64,000 bases of DNA, from the NCBI GenBank assembly GCA_902779675.1, contig CACZCK010000007.1, forward strand, positions 1 through 64,000, given 5' to 3'. The notes below the pieces were generated by a model that saw only the letters and a program-made list of their open reading frames with translations, had not been told where the DNA came from and did not search any database. How positions within the stretch are numbered: position 1 is the first letter of the stretch; every line of letters begins with the position of its first letter. A program made the position numbers and the translations under genes. Positions 28,311 to 38,492 of this stretch are shown here, in pieces. The DNA comes from an uncultured Coriobacteriaceae bacterium (GTDB taxonomy: Bacteria > Actinomycetota > Coriobacteriia > Coriobacteriales > Atopobiaceae).

Positions 28311-28560
28311 AAAAAACGCCCGTCCTCGACCTATGGGTCTCGAGGACAAGCGCGATAGTCTACGCCTGCGGTGCCACCTCGATTAGCGGGCACGAGGCCC
28401 GCTCTCTCTGTGGGAGCCATCACTCCCTGCCCGATGACGGCGGGCTGCCGTCGCGACTTCCACCCAGTGGTTGGGTTTCTTCGCGCCCTCAGCGGGTCCA
28501 TTATGCCTGCCAGCTACCGCTCGGATCTCAGCTGCCCGTGCTCTCTGTAGGCGCCTCTGC
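28311..28560 (-). promoter_or_regulatory. T-box riboswitch, tRNA-Trp specific
   Basis: On the minus strand, Stem I is closed by GCGCC/GGGCGC and contains an AGAGAG box. The specifier TGG (complement of 28498-28500) is in ATAATGGACC. The T-box sequence GAGGTGGCACCGC lies at 28380-28368. A terminator hairpin (TCCTCGA/TCGAGGA, 28347-28322) and TTTTTT (28316-28311) follow. Uncharged tRNA-Trp should favour readthrough into trpB2. A -10-like TATACT is the complement of 28611-28616. Confidence 0.9.
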
Positions 28561-28681
28561 AGGTTTTACTTCCGCTTCTTAGGTTTGGTGGTGCTATGCG
28601 ATTGGTTGGCAGTATACGGGAGGCAACATATCGTATCGAGACGTATTAACGGTGTCGTAACGTTTGGAGCAGGCACACCAA

Positions 28682-28710
28682 AGGCGACCGGGAGCTCGTC
28701 CCGGTCGCCT
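28682..28710 (-). terminator. Terminator after the EIIC gene
   Basis: Perfect 12-bp stem (28682-28693 with 28699-28710, loop 5 nt) 28 nt after the EIIC stop on the minus strand, with a short TTT tail. Confidence 0.7.
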
Positions 28711-28737
28711 GAGAGGAAGGGCTTTGCGCTTGGGCTC

Positions 28738-29655
28738 CTACGCCTCGGCGGCTGCCTTCTGGGCTGCGATGGCCTTCTCTTCCTCGAGCGCCTGGTTGTC
28801 GGCAATCTTGAAGAAGGGGTACCAGATGACGCAGGTGACCGCGATGCAGATCAGGATGACGATCATATAGAGCGGGCCGCCCTGCATGAGAGCCGTGATG
28901 AAGGTGGGCATGACCCAAGGAAGCTGTACGGTGGGGTTATAGGCGATGGGCAGGATGTTGAGCAGCGGCAGAGCCACGAGGCCCGGGACGATGCAGGAGA
29001 GCAGCATCGGGATGAAGAAGAGCGGGTTGAGCATGACGGGCACGCCGAAGATGACCGGCTCAGTGATGTTGAAGAGGTTGGGCAGCAGCATTAGCTTGCG
29101 CATGGCCTTGAACTTCTCGGACTTGGCAAAGAGCATGTCCAGGCAGAGGCAGATGGTGTTGCCGGTGCCGCCAAAGTACAGGCAGTTGTAGAGCATGAGG
29201 TACTTGGCGTCGGGCAGGGGGTCGCCGGCCTGGAAGGCAGTGATGTTGGCCATGGTCACGGTGATGAAGACGGGCACGTACACAGAGGTCACCGAGCTGG
29301 GGTGCACGCCAAAGCACCACACGAGGTTGGCGATCGTCATGATGGCGATCATGGCGGCGGGGGTGGCGCCAAAGTTCATGAGTGGGGCGGAGATGACCTG
29401 CTTGATGAGCTCGAAGACGTTGCCGAATGAGGTCATGGTGAGGCCCCACTTGATGAAGAACACGGCGGCAAAGATGATCATGGCGGTGAAGGCGGGGGAG
29501 AGCGAGTCGGCGACCATGGGCGGCACGCTATCGGGAAGCTTCAGCTTGATGTCCTTGCGGGTGAGCCAGCCAAAGGAGGCGGCCACGAGAATGGCTAGGA
29601 TGATGGCCACGAACAGACCGTCGGAGCCCAGATAGTTCTGCATGTAGGCGTTCAT
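28738..29655 (-). CDS. PTS cellobiose/lactose EIIC, N-terminally truncated
   Basis: 305 residues against about 420-440 for full-length family members. What remains corresponds to the second half: GLFVAIILAILVAASFGWL onwards, the FNITEPVIFGVPVMLNP substrate-site motif and the final helices. The first helices are missing and the upstream frame has no EIIC similarity. A GAGGAAACC ribosome site precedes the ATG at 29655. The product probably cannot transport by itself. A rearrangement is likely; the neighbouring ROK gene is also damaged. Confidence 0.8.
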   Translation of the reverse strand: MNAYMQNYLGSDGLFVAIILAILVAASFGWLTRKDIKLKLPDSVPPMVADSLSPAFTAMIIFAAVFFIKWGLTMTSFGNVFELIKQVISAPLMNFGATPAAMIAIMTIANLVWCFGVHPSSVTSVYVPVFITVTMANITAFQAGDPLPDAKYLMLYNCLYFGGTGNTICLCLDMLFAKSEKFKAMRKLMLLPNLFNITEPVIFGVPVMLNPLFFIPMLLSCIVPGLVALPLLNILPIAYNPTVQLPWVMPTFITALMQGGPLYMIVILICIAVTCVIWYPFFKIADNQALEEEKAIAAQKAAAEA

Positions 29656-29672
29656 GGTGGTTTCCTCGTGTC

Positions 29673-29714
29673 CGAAAGTTGGACAAGGAGAACCGTCCCC
29701 GATGTCCGAATGGG
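29673..29714 (+). repeat. Fragment of an intergenic repeat shared with 41030-41072
   Basis: The stretch GTCCGAAAGTTGGACAAGG..AACCGTCCCCGATGTC is nearly identical to the right half of the hairpin at 41010-41064. Here only the right half is present, just upstream of the truncated EIIC. Confidence 0.7.
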
Positions 29715-29845
29715 AGAAAGCTCCAGCTGGGTGACCAGGTTTCGGCCTCCGCCCTGAGACTGGGAACCCAAGTCTTTCCTGACCATTCCTGACGCTCGCC
29801 CCAACAGGCAAACTCGGGTCAAGACGACGACCGAGAGAGGTTGGC

Positions 29846-30736
29846 ATGGACAAGCGACTGGCAATCGACGTTGGTGGAAGCTCCATCAAGTATGCGCTGA
29901 TGGGAGAGGACCACCAGATTCTGGAACAGGGCAAGGTTCCCGCTCCGCGCGAGGTTAAGGAGGAGTTCATCGAGGCGGTAGGTCAGCTCTACGACCGCTA
30001 TGCCGAGCAGATCAGCGGCATGGGCATCTCGATGGCGGGCAAGGTCAACCCGCACACCGGATACGTAGTCTCGGCGGGCAGCTTCCCCTTCTTCACGGGC
30101 ACCAACATGATCGAGTCTCTGGCCAAGCGCTGACCGACGCACATCACGGTGGACAACGATGCCCGCTGCGCGGCACTGGCAGAGCTGTACTACGGTGTGC
30201 TGGCTGACGCAAAGAATGCGCTGGTCATCGTGCTGGGTACCGGTATCGGTGGCGCCGTGATCGTCAACCGTCAGCTGTTGGACGGCGCGCGCTTCTGTGC
30301 GGCGGAGCTCTCGTTCCTGCGCGTGGGCGGCCAGGCTGACGTCTCGGATTGCTGGCTGTGGCGTGGCGGGGCACAAGGCCTCTGCCTCATGGCAAAGCAG
30401 GCGCTGGGCACCGAGGATGACATCGACGGCTTCAAGGTCTTCGAGCTGGCAGATGCTGGCGACAAGCGCATCCTGGCCATGCTGGACGAGTACGCGCGCA
30501 TCGCCGCGGTGCAAATCTACAACATGCAGTGCTTGCTCGACGTGGAGGCTGTGGCCATCGGTGGTGGCATCTCCGCGCGCGAGGACCTCATCGACCGCAT
30601 CCGCACACAGTTGCAGGCCATCTTTGATGCCGAGGCAGCCTACCAGATCCCGCCCACCATGCCGCGCGTGGTGGCCTGCCAGTTCCGCAACGACGCCAAC
30701 CTCATCGGCGCCTGGCACGACAACATGAGCCGCTGA
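29846..30736 (+). pseudogene. ROK-family sugar kinase with an internal TGA
   Basis: Both halves lie in one frame. Residues 1-95 begin MDKRLAIDVGGSSIKYALMG (ATP site). TGA at 30131-30133 then replaces one codon, and PTHITVDNDARCAALAELYYG.. continues with the GTGIGGAVIV motif to 30736. Relatives commonly have Cys or a similar residue before the THVTVENDA segment, so a single-base change is likely. The zinc-binding Cys cluster normal for ROK is weak here. The enzyme would phosphorylate a sugar next to the damaged EIIC. Confidence 0.85.
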
Positions 30737-30860
30737 CGCTTGCGCAACACAGCCCTTCCTTTCCGGGCCCGCCGTCATCTGTCCTGACGGCGGACCTGTC
30801 CGTTTGCCGCAGGGTTATCTGCAAGAGTTGGCTCTCTGGCGCGCAGGTTCGTATCATTGA

Positions 30861-32306
<1,446 letters not shown>

Positions 32307-32352
32307 GTCGTTGCCGGCGAACGAGGCTGAGCTGTCAAGGCCTCTCGCGAGA

Positions 32353-32450
32353 CAAACTACTCACAACCTTGTTGGTTGTGAGTAGTTTGACGGCAAAACC
32401 GCAGGTACTGATGGAGGAATTACTCACAACATATGTGGTTGTGAGTAATT
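32353..32450. repeat. Paired palindromes left of the nuclease-like gene
   Basis: Two hairpins: 32353-32368 with 32374-32389 (16 bp, ACTACTCACAACC type) and 32418-32430 with 32438-32450 (13 bp, ATTACTCACAAC type). Between them is AAAACCGCAGG (32395-32405). They mirror the pair at 33641-33736. Confidence 0.9.
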
Positions 32451-32493
32451 TTGCATCATACGAGATCTTTGCAATGATGGATGCCTGCAGCGC

Positions 32494-33603
32494 CTATTGA
32501 CACATGAGCAGGGTGTGCAGCTTGCTCCTGCGGATGCGAAGCTCCTCGCTGGGCTCGGAGAGACCTCTGCCCAGTCGCTCAGCTACCTGCGCGGCGAGTC
32601 GCTCGATGTCTGTCTGCGACTGCATGTTGAGTGTGGTCATGCGGAGCACGGTATACCCCAGCGCAGAGAGAACGTTGGACCTGGTAGCGTCACCTGCCAG
32701 CTTGCGGGGGCCAACACTGCCATGCATCTCGTCGCTGTCGTACTCGACGACAAGCTTGGCATCCTCCCAAAGCAGGTCGGGGGTGATTGCCTCACCGCCG
32801 TCCCACAGTTGTTCATGGTTGGTAACGGGGCACGAGCGGTTCAGCTGCGGCTGAGGGAGCCCGTAGCCTCCATGGGCTTCTGGTAGGCTCAGCATGAGGG
32901 CGAGTGCCGTCTCCATGGGGGATGCCGAATGCGGTAGGGCCAGGTTGAGGACGGTGTTCAGGCGGTTTTGGCCGTACACGCGAGGAACTCTCGTCAGAAA
33001 GTCCCTCATGTCCGTCGCGGTGAGCAGCGGCGGCTGCTGATAGCGGGTCGAGCTGCCGGGCACAGCCAGCCGATAGGTTCCCATGAGTTCCATGGCAACA
33101 AGCGCAAGGTTTACCAGCCTCGACGATTGTTCCCAGGCAAAGGGGTCATCGTAAGCGACGGGTCCCTCCGCATTTGCCATGGCGTGGGCTTCGCGCGCGG
33201 CGCGCAGCTCTTTGACAAACGCCTCTTCGATCGGTTGAAATCTCGTGTGCCAGCCTGCCATCTGCAGCAGGATGAATGGGGGCGAGCTGACAAACAGCGA
33301 CTCCTCAAGTCTGATCATCGAACCTGTCGGAACGTCGCCCTTCCATGCGTGGAAGCGCGCCGACGCACCTCTGCTGCGCTGGCTTGCCTTGGGTACGAGC
33401 AGGTCGACGGGTATTCTGGTGATGCCGTATGAGGCAAGGTTGCACGACGCGGCAAACTCCTTGAACATGCGCTGGGTCGTCACGGTGTTCCTGTGGCGAG
33501 GAAGCTCGCGTGGCTCAACGGGCCAGAGAGGCATCCCCATGCCACCACCTTCAATCGTACGCAGCACGTCCAGAGCTGAGGTGTGTGACAGGAAAGCGTA
33601 CAT
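32494..33603 (-). CDS. PD-(D/E)XK-like (DUF559/Vsr-type) protein, possibly AbiEi-like
   Basis: 369 residues. The C-terminal third contains ITPDLLWEDAKLVVEYDSDEMHG then D.TR...L..LGYTVLRMT. That is the pattern of the DUF559/very-short-patch-repair endonuclease fold (P-D...E-x-D with downstream R). The N-terminal 200 residues are not recognised but resemble the helical front half of AbiEi-like proteins. The start follows GAGGAG. No partner nuclease or methylase is adjacent. The gene is bracketed on each side by two related palindromes in mirror order. Function unknown. Confidence 0.7.
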   Translation of the reverse strand: MYAFLSHTSALDVLRTIEGGGMGMPLWPVEPRELPRHRNTVTTQRMFKEFAASCNLASYGITRIPVDLLVPKASQRSRGASARFHAWKGDVPTGSMIRLEESLFVSSPPFILLQMAGWHTRFQPIEEAFVKELRAAREAHAMANAEGPVAYDDPFAWEQSSRLVNLALVAMELMGTYRLAVPGSSTRYQQPPLLTATDMRDFLTRVPRVYGQNRLNTVLNLALPHSASPMETALALMLSLPEAHGGYGLPQPQLNRSCPVTNHEQLWDGGEAITPDLLWEDAKLVVEYDSDEMHGSVGPRKLAGDATRSNVLSALGYTVLRMTTLNMQSQTDIERLAAQVAERLGRGLSEPSEELRIRRSKLHTLLMCQ

Positions 33604-33640
33604 GATCGGCTCCTCGCCTTTTGGGAGACATACACGTCAA

Positions 33641-33736
33641 AATTACTCACAATATAGTTTATTGTGAGTAATTGCATCGTAAAACAGCAGGAAAGAATGA
33701 GCTAACTACTCACAACATAGTAGGTTGTGAGTAGTT
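33641..33736. repeat. Paired palindromes right of the nuclease-like gene
   Basis: 33641-33654 with 33660-33673 (14 bp, ATTACTCACAA type) and 33704-33716 with 33724-33736 (13 bp, ACTACTCACAAC type). AAAACAGCAGG (33681-33691) lies between them. Relative to the left pair, the inner and outer types are mirrored around the gene. Confidence 0.9.
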
Positions 33737-33772
33737 TTCTTGTGCGAGAGAACCGAACCCCTTGCAACCACC

Positions 33773-34597
33773 CTACGCTCCGTGACGCTTGAGCTCCTTG
33801 AGCAGGCGCTTTGCCATCTCGTCGAAGCCCGAGCCGGTGACAAAGCCCGAGACGATGCCTCCCACCACGGGGATGGCCTTGCCGGCCACCTGACCACCGA
33901 GGCGCTTGGCCATGCGACGGGTGAGCTCCTCCGAGATCTGGTTGACCTCGCTTTGCATGCCGTGTGCAGCGAGCGCAGTGCGCAGGCGTGCGTCATCGGC
34001 GACGCTCGCCCGCAGGCGCGCGAGGCGGGCGAGGGCGTCATCGGCCCGCCGCACTCCCGCCATCACGCCCAGCAAGATGACGAGTGCCGATGCCGTGGCC
34101 ACGTCTGTCTGGCTGGCGTCGACGTGCACGAGGTCGCGCCAGCCGTACAGGTAGGTGAGCTTCTGGATGGAGCGGACGAGGTAGCCATAGAACTGCACGA
34201 GGTCGGCGGGAATCGTGACCGCGCCAGCGACACCACCGGGTATGCCCGCGGCAAACGAGAGCGCGGTCGTGCGGCGACCATCCTTGCCCAGCGACTTCTT
34301 GGCGATCTTCTCGATGTCGCGCGGCGAGAGCCCAGCACGAGCGGGCGTGGTCTCGATCGCCTGTCTTACCAACTGGGCGTGCTTGCGGCCTATCACCTCG
34401 GTGAGGTAGCTCGTTCGATTGACGCCAGTGCCAGGAAGGCGAATGGCCTGTGCGAGCACCTCGTCGAAGGTGGGCAGACGGTCCTGAACGTCTTGGAACG
34501 CCTCGCGGTAGGCGTCGCCGGCTCCGTCGATTGCCTTCTTGGTGGCATCGACGACTTGGGCAAACAGGTCGTCCTGATTCGGCTCGTTGGCTTGCAC
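33773..34597 (-). CDS. EcsC-family protein
   Basis: 274 residues from the GTG at 34597 (AAGGAG 6 nt upstream). The central segment AAGIPGGVAGAVTIPADLVQFYGYLVRSIQKLTYLYGW and a second glycine-rich hydrophobic stretch (AGKAIPVVGGIVSGFVTG) are typical of EcsC-domain proteins. These are membrane-associated and of unclear function. It lies 16 nt after the HAD phosphatase gene and is last in a three-gene minus-strand operon. Confidence 0.82.
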   Translation of the reverse strand: MQANEPNQDDLFAQVVDATKKAIDGAGDAYREAFQDVQDRLPTFDEVLAQAIRLPGTGVNRTSYLTEVIGRKHAQLVRQAIETTPARAGLSPRDIEKIAKKSLGKDGRRTTALSFAAGIPGGVAGAVTIPADLVQFYGYLVRSIQKLTYLYGWRDLVHVDASQTDVATASALVILLGVMAGVRRADDALARLARLRASVADDARLRTALAAHGMQSEVNQISEELTRRMAKRLGGQVAGKAIPVVGGIVSGFVTGSGFDEMAKRLLKELKRHGA

Positions 34598-34613
34598 CGC
34601 AGTCTCCTTGGGA

Positions 34614-35465
34614 CTAGGCCATAAAGGCGGGCAGCACCTCGACGCCTGTCTCGTGCGTCTGGCGTGCTGCGGCGGCAATCTGCTCAAGCGCGATGGCCAC
34701 CCCGTCGTCGGCGGAGGCGCCCACGTGCCAGCGCGCAGCGGCGAGGACCTCGGGCACGGCGTTGGCAACGGCGCACGAGTGCGTGACGTGCGCAAACATG
34801 GGTAGGTCGTTCTCTGCGTCGCCAAAGACGCAGATCTCGTCGGGGGTGATGCCCAGCGCTTCCTCGAGCACCTCGATGCCACGGACCTTGCTCCATCCGT
34901 GGGGGATGATGTCAAACCACTGGGGCACCGTGTTCATGAAGTCGAGCTGCGGACATGCTGCGGCGAGCTCAGCCTGAAGCGCGAGCTCCTCGTCGCGGGG
35001 GAGCAGGGCTGCTATGCCCGCCTTGACCACGGGGTAGGAGGGTAGCGTCTCGTGCCGCTCAGAGCCGTTGTGCATGGCGTCGAGCGTAAAGTTACCCAGC
35101 TGCTCGGGTTCGTCTCCCATCCAGTCGCAGAAGCCGTCTGGCCGATAGACGAGCAGCGCGCAACGCTGTCTGCCACGGACGAGTTCCTGCGCGACGCAAA
35201 GCGCTGCGGGGTCGAGCGTGACCTCCTGCAGCAGCCTGCCGTGTAGGTAAACCTGCTGGCCGTTGACCAGCACGCAGGTCTCGTAGGCGGTCTCGTCATA
35301 GCAGAGGAAGCCAGCTACCTCGGTGCGGTTGCGGCCGCTTGCGGGACCAAAGGCCACGCCGGCCTCGCGGCAGGCGTGAATGGCCGCCAGCGTGCGTTCG
35401 GACGCGCAGGGGAGGCCAAAGGGAATGAGTGTGTTGTCCATGTCGGAGAGCACGAGCTTGATCAT
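34614..35465 (-). CDS. HAD-IIB sugar-phosphatase-like hydrolase
   Basis: 283 residues. Motif I is DMDNTL with the nucleophilic Asp at residue 8, and motif IV is FGDAENDLPMF. The cap is C2B. Members remove phosphate from sugar phosphates or related metabolites. It follows another HAD gene by 53 nt; the two share only moderate similarity. The frame is open further upstream but the ATG at 35465 starts at the conserved MIKLVLSDMDNTL. Confidence 0.88.
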   Translation of the reverse strand: MIKLVLSDMDNTLIPFGLPCASERTLAAIHACREAGVAFGPASGRNRTEVAGFLCYDETAYETCVLVNGQQVYLHGRLLQEVTLDPAALCVAQELVRGRQRCALLVYRPDGFCDWMGDEPEQLGNFTLDAMHNGSERHETLPSYPVVKAGIAALLPRDEELALQAELAAACPQLDFMNTVPQWFDIIPHGWSKVRGIEVLEEALGITPDEICVFGDAENDLPMFAHVTHSCAVANAVPEVLAAARWHVGASADDGVAIALEQIAAAARQTHETGVEVLPAFMA

Positions 35466-35518
35466 GGTGGCTCCTCGGGGCCGGTGGCGGGGCATACCCG
35501 TGGGACGTGTCTGCGTTG

Positions 35519-36340
35519 CTATGAGAAGAAGCGCTCGACGACCTCGGCAATGCCGTCGTGGTCGTTGTCGGCAACCACCACATCCGCCAGGGCTTTGACC
35601 TCGTCTGCCGCGTTGCCCATGGCTACCGACAGCCCCGCCACACGCAGAACGTCGAGGTCGTTGAGGCCGTCTCCCACGGCAACGGCGCTCTCTATGCCAA
35701 TGCCCACGTGGTCGCAAAGCATCTGGAGTCCGCTTGCCTTGCTGACCCCGAGCGGTGAGCACTCGAGCGAGGCGGCCTCCGAATAGGCGGCCTGTATGGG
35801 CAGCTTGGCCAGCTGTGCGGCCGAACGATCTCGCGCATCCTGGCTGGGGTGGTAGAGGTTGACCTTACAGACCTCCTGCCTATGATCCGCGATGAAGGCA
35901 AGGACGTCGTCGCACATGGTGCAATGCCTGCGGTAGAGCGGCTTGTAGATGCCCAGTCCAAGCTGGTCCATGCGCTCCACGTCTTTGGCCAGTGTGGCCG
36001 TCTGCGTGGTGGTGAGCACAACCACCATGGCATTCTCCCTAAGGCCCTGCTGTGCGATGGCGAGGGCGGTATCGGTCTCGAACGGGAGTGCCGCGATGGT
36101 CGTACGGCTTGCCAGGTCCAGGATGTGCCCACCGCTCAGCAGAGACGCAAGGCCGATCGTGCCCTGCATGTCGTCGCGGTAGTCCTCGAGTTCGACCGCG
36201 GCCCTGCCGGTGGAGAGACAAACGTGCACGCCGCGATCGGCGATGCGATGCAGGGCTTCGATTGTGCGGGCGGACATGCGCTTGTCGGAGGTGAGCAGCG
36301 TGCCGTCCATGTCGAGAGCAAGTAGTTTATAGGTGGTCAT
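35519..36340 (-). CDS. Cof-type HAD-IIB hydrolase
   Basis: 273 residues. MTTYKLLALDMDGTLLTSD gives motif I, LSTGR motif II, and VAVGDGLNDLDVL motif IV. It is a cytoplasmic phosphatase for sugar or nucleotide phosphates, first gene of the HAD-HAD-EcsC operon. AAGGAGGCAC precedes the ATG at 36340. Confidence 0.9.
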   Translation of the reverse strand: MTTYKLLALDMDGTLLTSDKRMSARTIEALHRIADRGVHVCLSTGRAAVELEDYRDDMQGTIGLASLLSGGHILDLASRTTIAALPFETDTALAIAQQGLRENAMVVVLTTTQTATLAKDVERMDQLGLGIYKPLYRRHCTMCDDVLAFIADHRQEVCKVNLYHPSQDARDRSAAQLAKLPIQAAYSEAASLECSPLGVSKASGLQMLCDHVGIGIESAVAVGDGLNDLDVLRVAGLSVAMGNAADEVKALADVVVADNDHDGIAEVVERFFS

Positions 36341-36536
36341 GTGCCTCCTTGGGTCAATCGTCTTTTCTACTGTAGCGTTCAGTGGCCCGTTGCAAGGCGT
36401 TCTTGAACGATAGGCTGGGGTCTGTCCAAAAACCACGCACACGTGGCGGCGCCTCGACGTTCCTGCATGCCTCGCCAACGTCCAAGCGTGCGCAAAGGGT
36501 GTAAGGTCTTTACGGGGATCAAGGAGAGGAGCATGC

Positions 36537-37688
36537 ATGAACTATCGAAGGCTTGGCCGTACGGATCTGCAGGTGTCCGAGATCGGCTTTGGCGGGGAGT
36601 GGCTCGACCGCATGAGCGCCAATGAGGCGCGCACCATCACGCTGCGTGCCGCCGAGCTGGGCATCAACATCGTGGACTGCTGGATGAGCGATCCCGAGGT
36701 TCGCACGCGTTTGGGAGACGCTTGTGCCGAGAACCCTGGGCATTGGATTGTGCAGGGTCACATTGGCTCCACCTGGCAAGACGGCCAGTACGTGCGCACG
36801 CGCGACGTGGAAAAGTGCAAGGTTGCCTTTGACGACCTGCTCACGCGCTTCCACACCGATCACGTTGAGCTGGGCATGATGCATTACATCGACGACCTCG
36901 ACGAGCTCAAGCGCTGCCTGGAAGGACCCTACCGCGACTATGTGGAGCAGCTCAAGGCCGAGGGCGTCATCCGTCACATTGGCATGTCAACGCACAGTGC
37001 CGTATGCGGCAGCTATGCCGTGGAGCAAGGTGCGGTGGAGATGATGCTCTTCTCCATCAACCCTGCCTACGACATGCAGCCGGGCAGCTACGACATCATG
37101 ACGTTGAGCAGTTCGGCCGGTGACGAGTATGCGGGCTTTGATGCGGACCGCCTCGAGTTCTATCGTGCCTGCGAGCGGGCGGACGTGGGACTGACGGTGA
37201 TGAAGGCCTTTGCGGGCGGACGCCTGCTCGACGCCGAGAGTAGCCCCTTTGGCGTGGCAATGACGCCAGCCATGTGCCTCCACTATGCGCTCACGCGCCC
37301 TGCCGTGGGCAGCGTGATGTGCGGGTTTGGGAGCGTGGCGGACCTCGAGGCGGATGCGGCCTACTGCGACGCCTCGGAGGAGGAGCGCGACTACGCGAGC
37401 GTGCTCGCCACGGCCCCACGCAACAACGCGAGCGGCCTCTGCACCTACTGCGGACACTGTGCGCCATGCCCCGTGGGCATCAGCGTGGCACAGGTCAACA
37501 AGTTCTATGATCTGGCCGAGGTGCAGGTGGCAAAGGGTGGTGTCGTGCCGCCCCTCGTACGCGATCACTACCTGGCGCTCGACCACCATGCCGACGAGTG
37601 CGTGGGTTGCGGTGGCTGCGAGAGCCGTTGCCCGTTTGGCGTGGGCGTCATCGAGCGCATGGCCAAGACCGCCGAGCTCTTTGCCTGA
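36537..37688 (+). CDS. Aldo/keto reductase with two C-terminal 4Fe-4S clusters
   Basis: 383 residues. The N-terminal AKR barrel starts MNYRRLGRTDLQVSEIGFGG. The C-terminus holds CTYCGHCAPCP and CVGCGGCESRCP, two ferredoxin-like cluster motifs. Such fused enzymes are common in anaerobes and probably use reduced ferredoxin or pass electrons between cluster and NAD(P)H. The usual AKR Tyr is not obvious (VDCWMSDPEV where D-x-A-x-x-Y would be), so the chemistry may differ. Confidence 0.87.
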   Translation: MNYRRLGRTDLQVSEIGFGGEWLDRMSANEARTITLRAAELGINIVDCWMSDPEVRTRLGDACAENPGHWIVQGHIGSTWQDGQYVRTRDVEKCKVAFDDLLTRFHTDHVELGMMHYIDDLDELKRCLEGPYRDYVEQLKAEGVIRHIGMSTHSAVCGSYAVEQGAVEMMLFSINPAYDMQPGSYDIMTLSSSAGDEYAGFDADRLEFYRACERADVGLTVMKAFAGGRLLDAESSPFGVAMTPAMCLHYALTRPAVGSVMCGFGSVADLEADAAYCDASEEERDYASVLATAPRNNASGLCTYCGHCAPCPVGISVAQVNKFYDLAEVQVAKGGVVPPLVRDHYLALDHHADECVGCGGCESRCPFGVGVIERMAKTAELFA

Positions 37689-37718
37689 GGCGCATCTGGT
37701 CACACGAGAGCGAAGTGC

Positions 37719-37755
37719 GAGCCTTCCCTGGGGACCGCGACCCTCGGGAAGGCTC
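37719..37755 (+). terminator. Terminator after the aldo/keto reductase
   Basis: GAGCCTTCCC (37719-37728) pairs with GGGAAGGCTC (37746-37755), followed by a weak TT. Confidence 0.65.
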
Positions 37756-37893
37756 TTGCGCATGGTTTCGATGGTGTAAAGCTGCGCTGGGCATCGTGTG
37801 ATGGGTCGGGGCTTGCCAGACAGTCATGCTACCGTTTATCTGCATGGGGGCGCCTCAAGGCAGGCGCCTCACGCATATGAGGGAGTGGTTGGC

Positions 37894-38370
37894 GTGGCGT
37901 ACACCTTTGGCCGGGCAAGCCTGAGCGACATCGCGCAGCTGGTCGAGCTGCGCATCGGATACCTGACGGCCGACTTCGGCGAGCTGGAGCCCCAGCAGGA
38001 GCAGGACCTGTGGCGCGAGCTTCCTGCTTATTTCGAGCTGCATCTGGACTTTGACCTGCTGGCCTTCGTGGCTCGCGAGGAGGAGACCGGGCGCATCGTA
38101 TGCTGCGCGTGGCTGCTGCTTGTTACCAAGCCGCCCAGCCCGCGCTTTCCGCACGGGCAGACGGGCACGCTCTTCAACGTGTATACCGTGCCCGACCACC
38201 GGCGCCAGGGCTTGGCACGTCAGGTGATGCTCCGGCTGCTGGATGCGGCGCGCGAGCTCAAGCTCGACGTGGTCGAGCTCAATGCCACCGACGACGGCTA
38301 CCCGCTCTACCAGTCGCTGGGCTTTGCCGACGACAGCTCTACACACAAGCCCATGCGCCTCATGCTATAA
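37894..38370 (+). CDS. GNAT acetyltransferase
   Basis: 158 residues from the GTG at 37894, with GGGAGTGG 7 nt upstream. FNVYTVPDHRRQGLARQVMLRLLDAA is the acetyl-CoA-binding motif A (V..xxRxxGxA), and YPLYQSLGFADDS ends the domain. Substrate unknown. Confidence 0.82.
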   Translation: MAYTFGRASLSDIAQLVELRIGYLTADFGELEPQQEQDLWRELPAYFELHLDFDLLAFVAREEETGRIVCCAWLLLVTKPPSPRFPHGQTGTLFNVYTVPDHRRQGLARQVMLRLLDAARELKLDVVELNATDDGYPLYQSLGFADDSSTHKPMRLML

Positions 38371-38432
38371 GGGTCGATACACGAGTCTCCCAACCTGGCG
38401 TTGGGAGGCCGCCCTTTTGTCGGGTAAGTGCA

Positions 38433-38472
38433 AAGCCCCACCGCCTCGCAGTTCACAGAGACGGTGGGGCTT
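38433..38472. terminator. Terminator between convergent genes
   Basis: AAGCCCCACCG (38433-38443) pairs with CGGTGGGGCTT (38462-38472). Confidence 0.75.
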
Positions 38473-38492
38473 CTCAGGCAATGAGCCGTTGG

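Noticed and set aside
30131..30133. Selenocysteine at the TGA of the ROK kinase
   Set aside because: No convincing bacterial SECIS hairpin follows the codon, and ROK selenoproteins are not known to me. A nonsense mutation is simpler.
32353..33736. CRISPR array
   Set aside because: Only two repeat units on each side of a gene, each itself a palindrome with a short loop, with no regular unique spacers and no cas genes.
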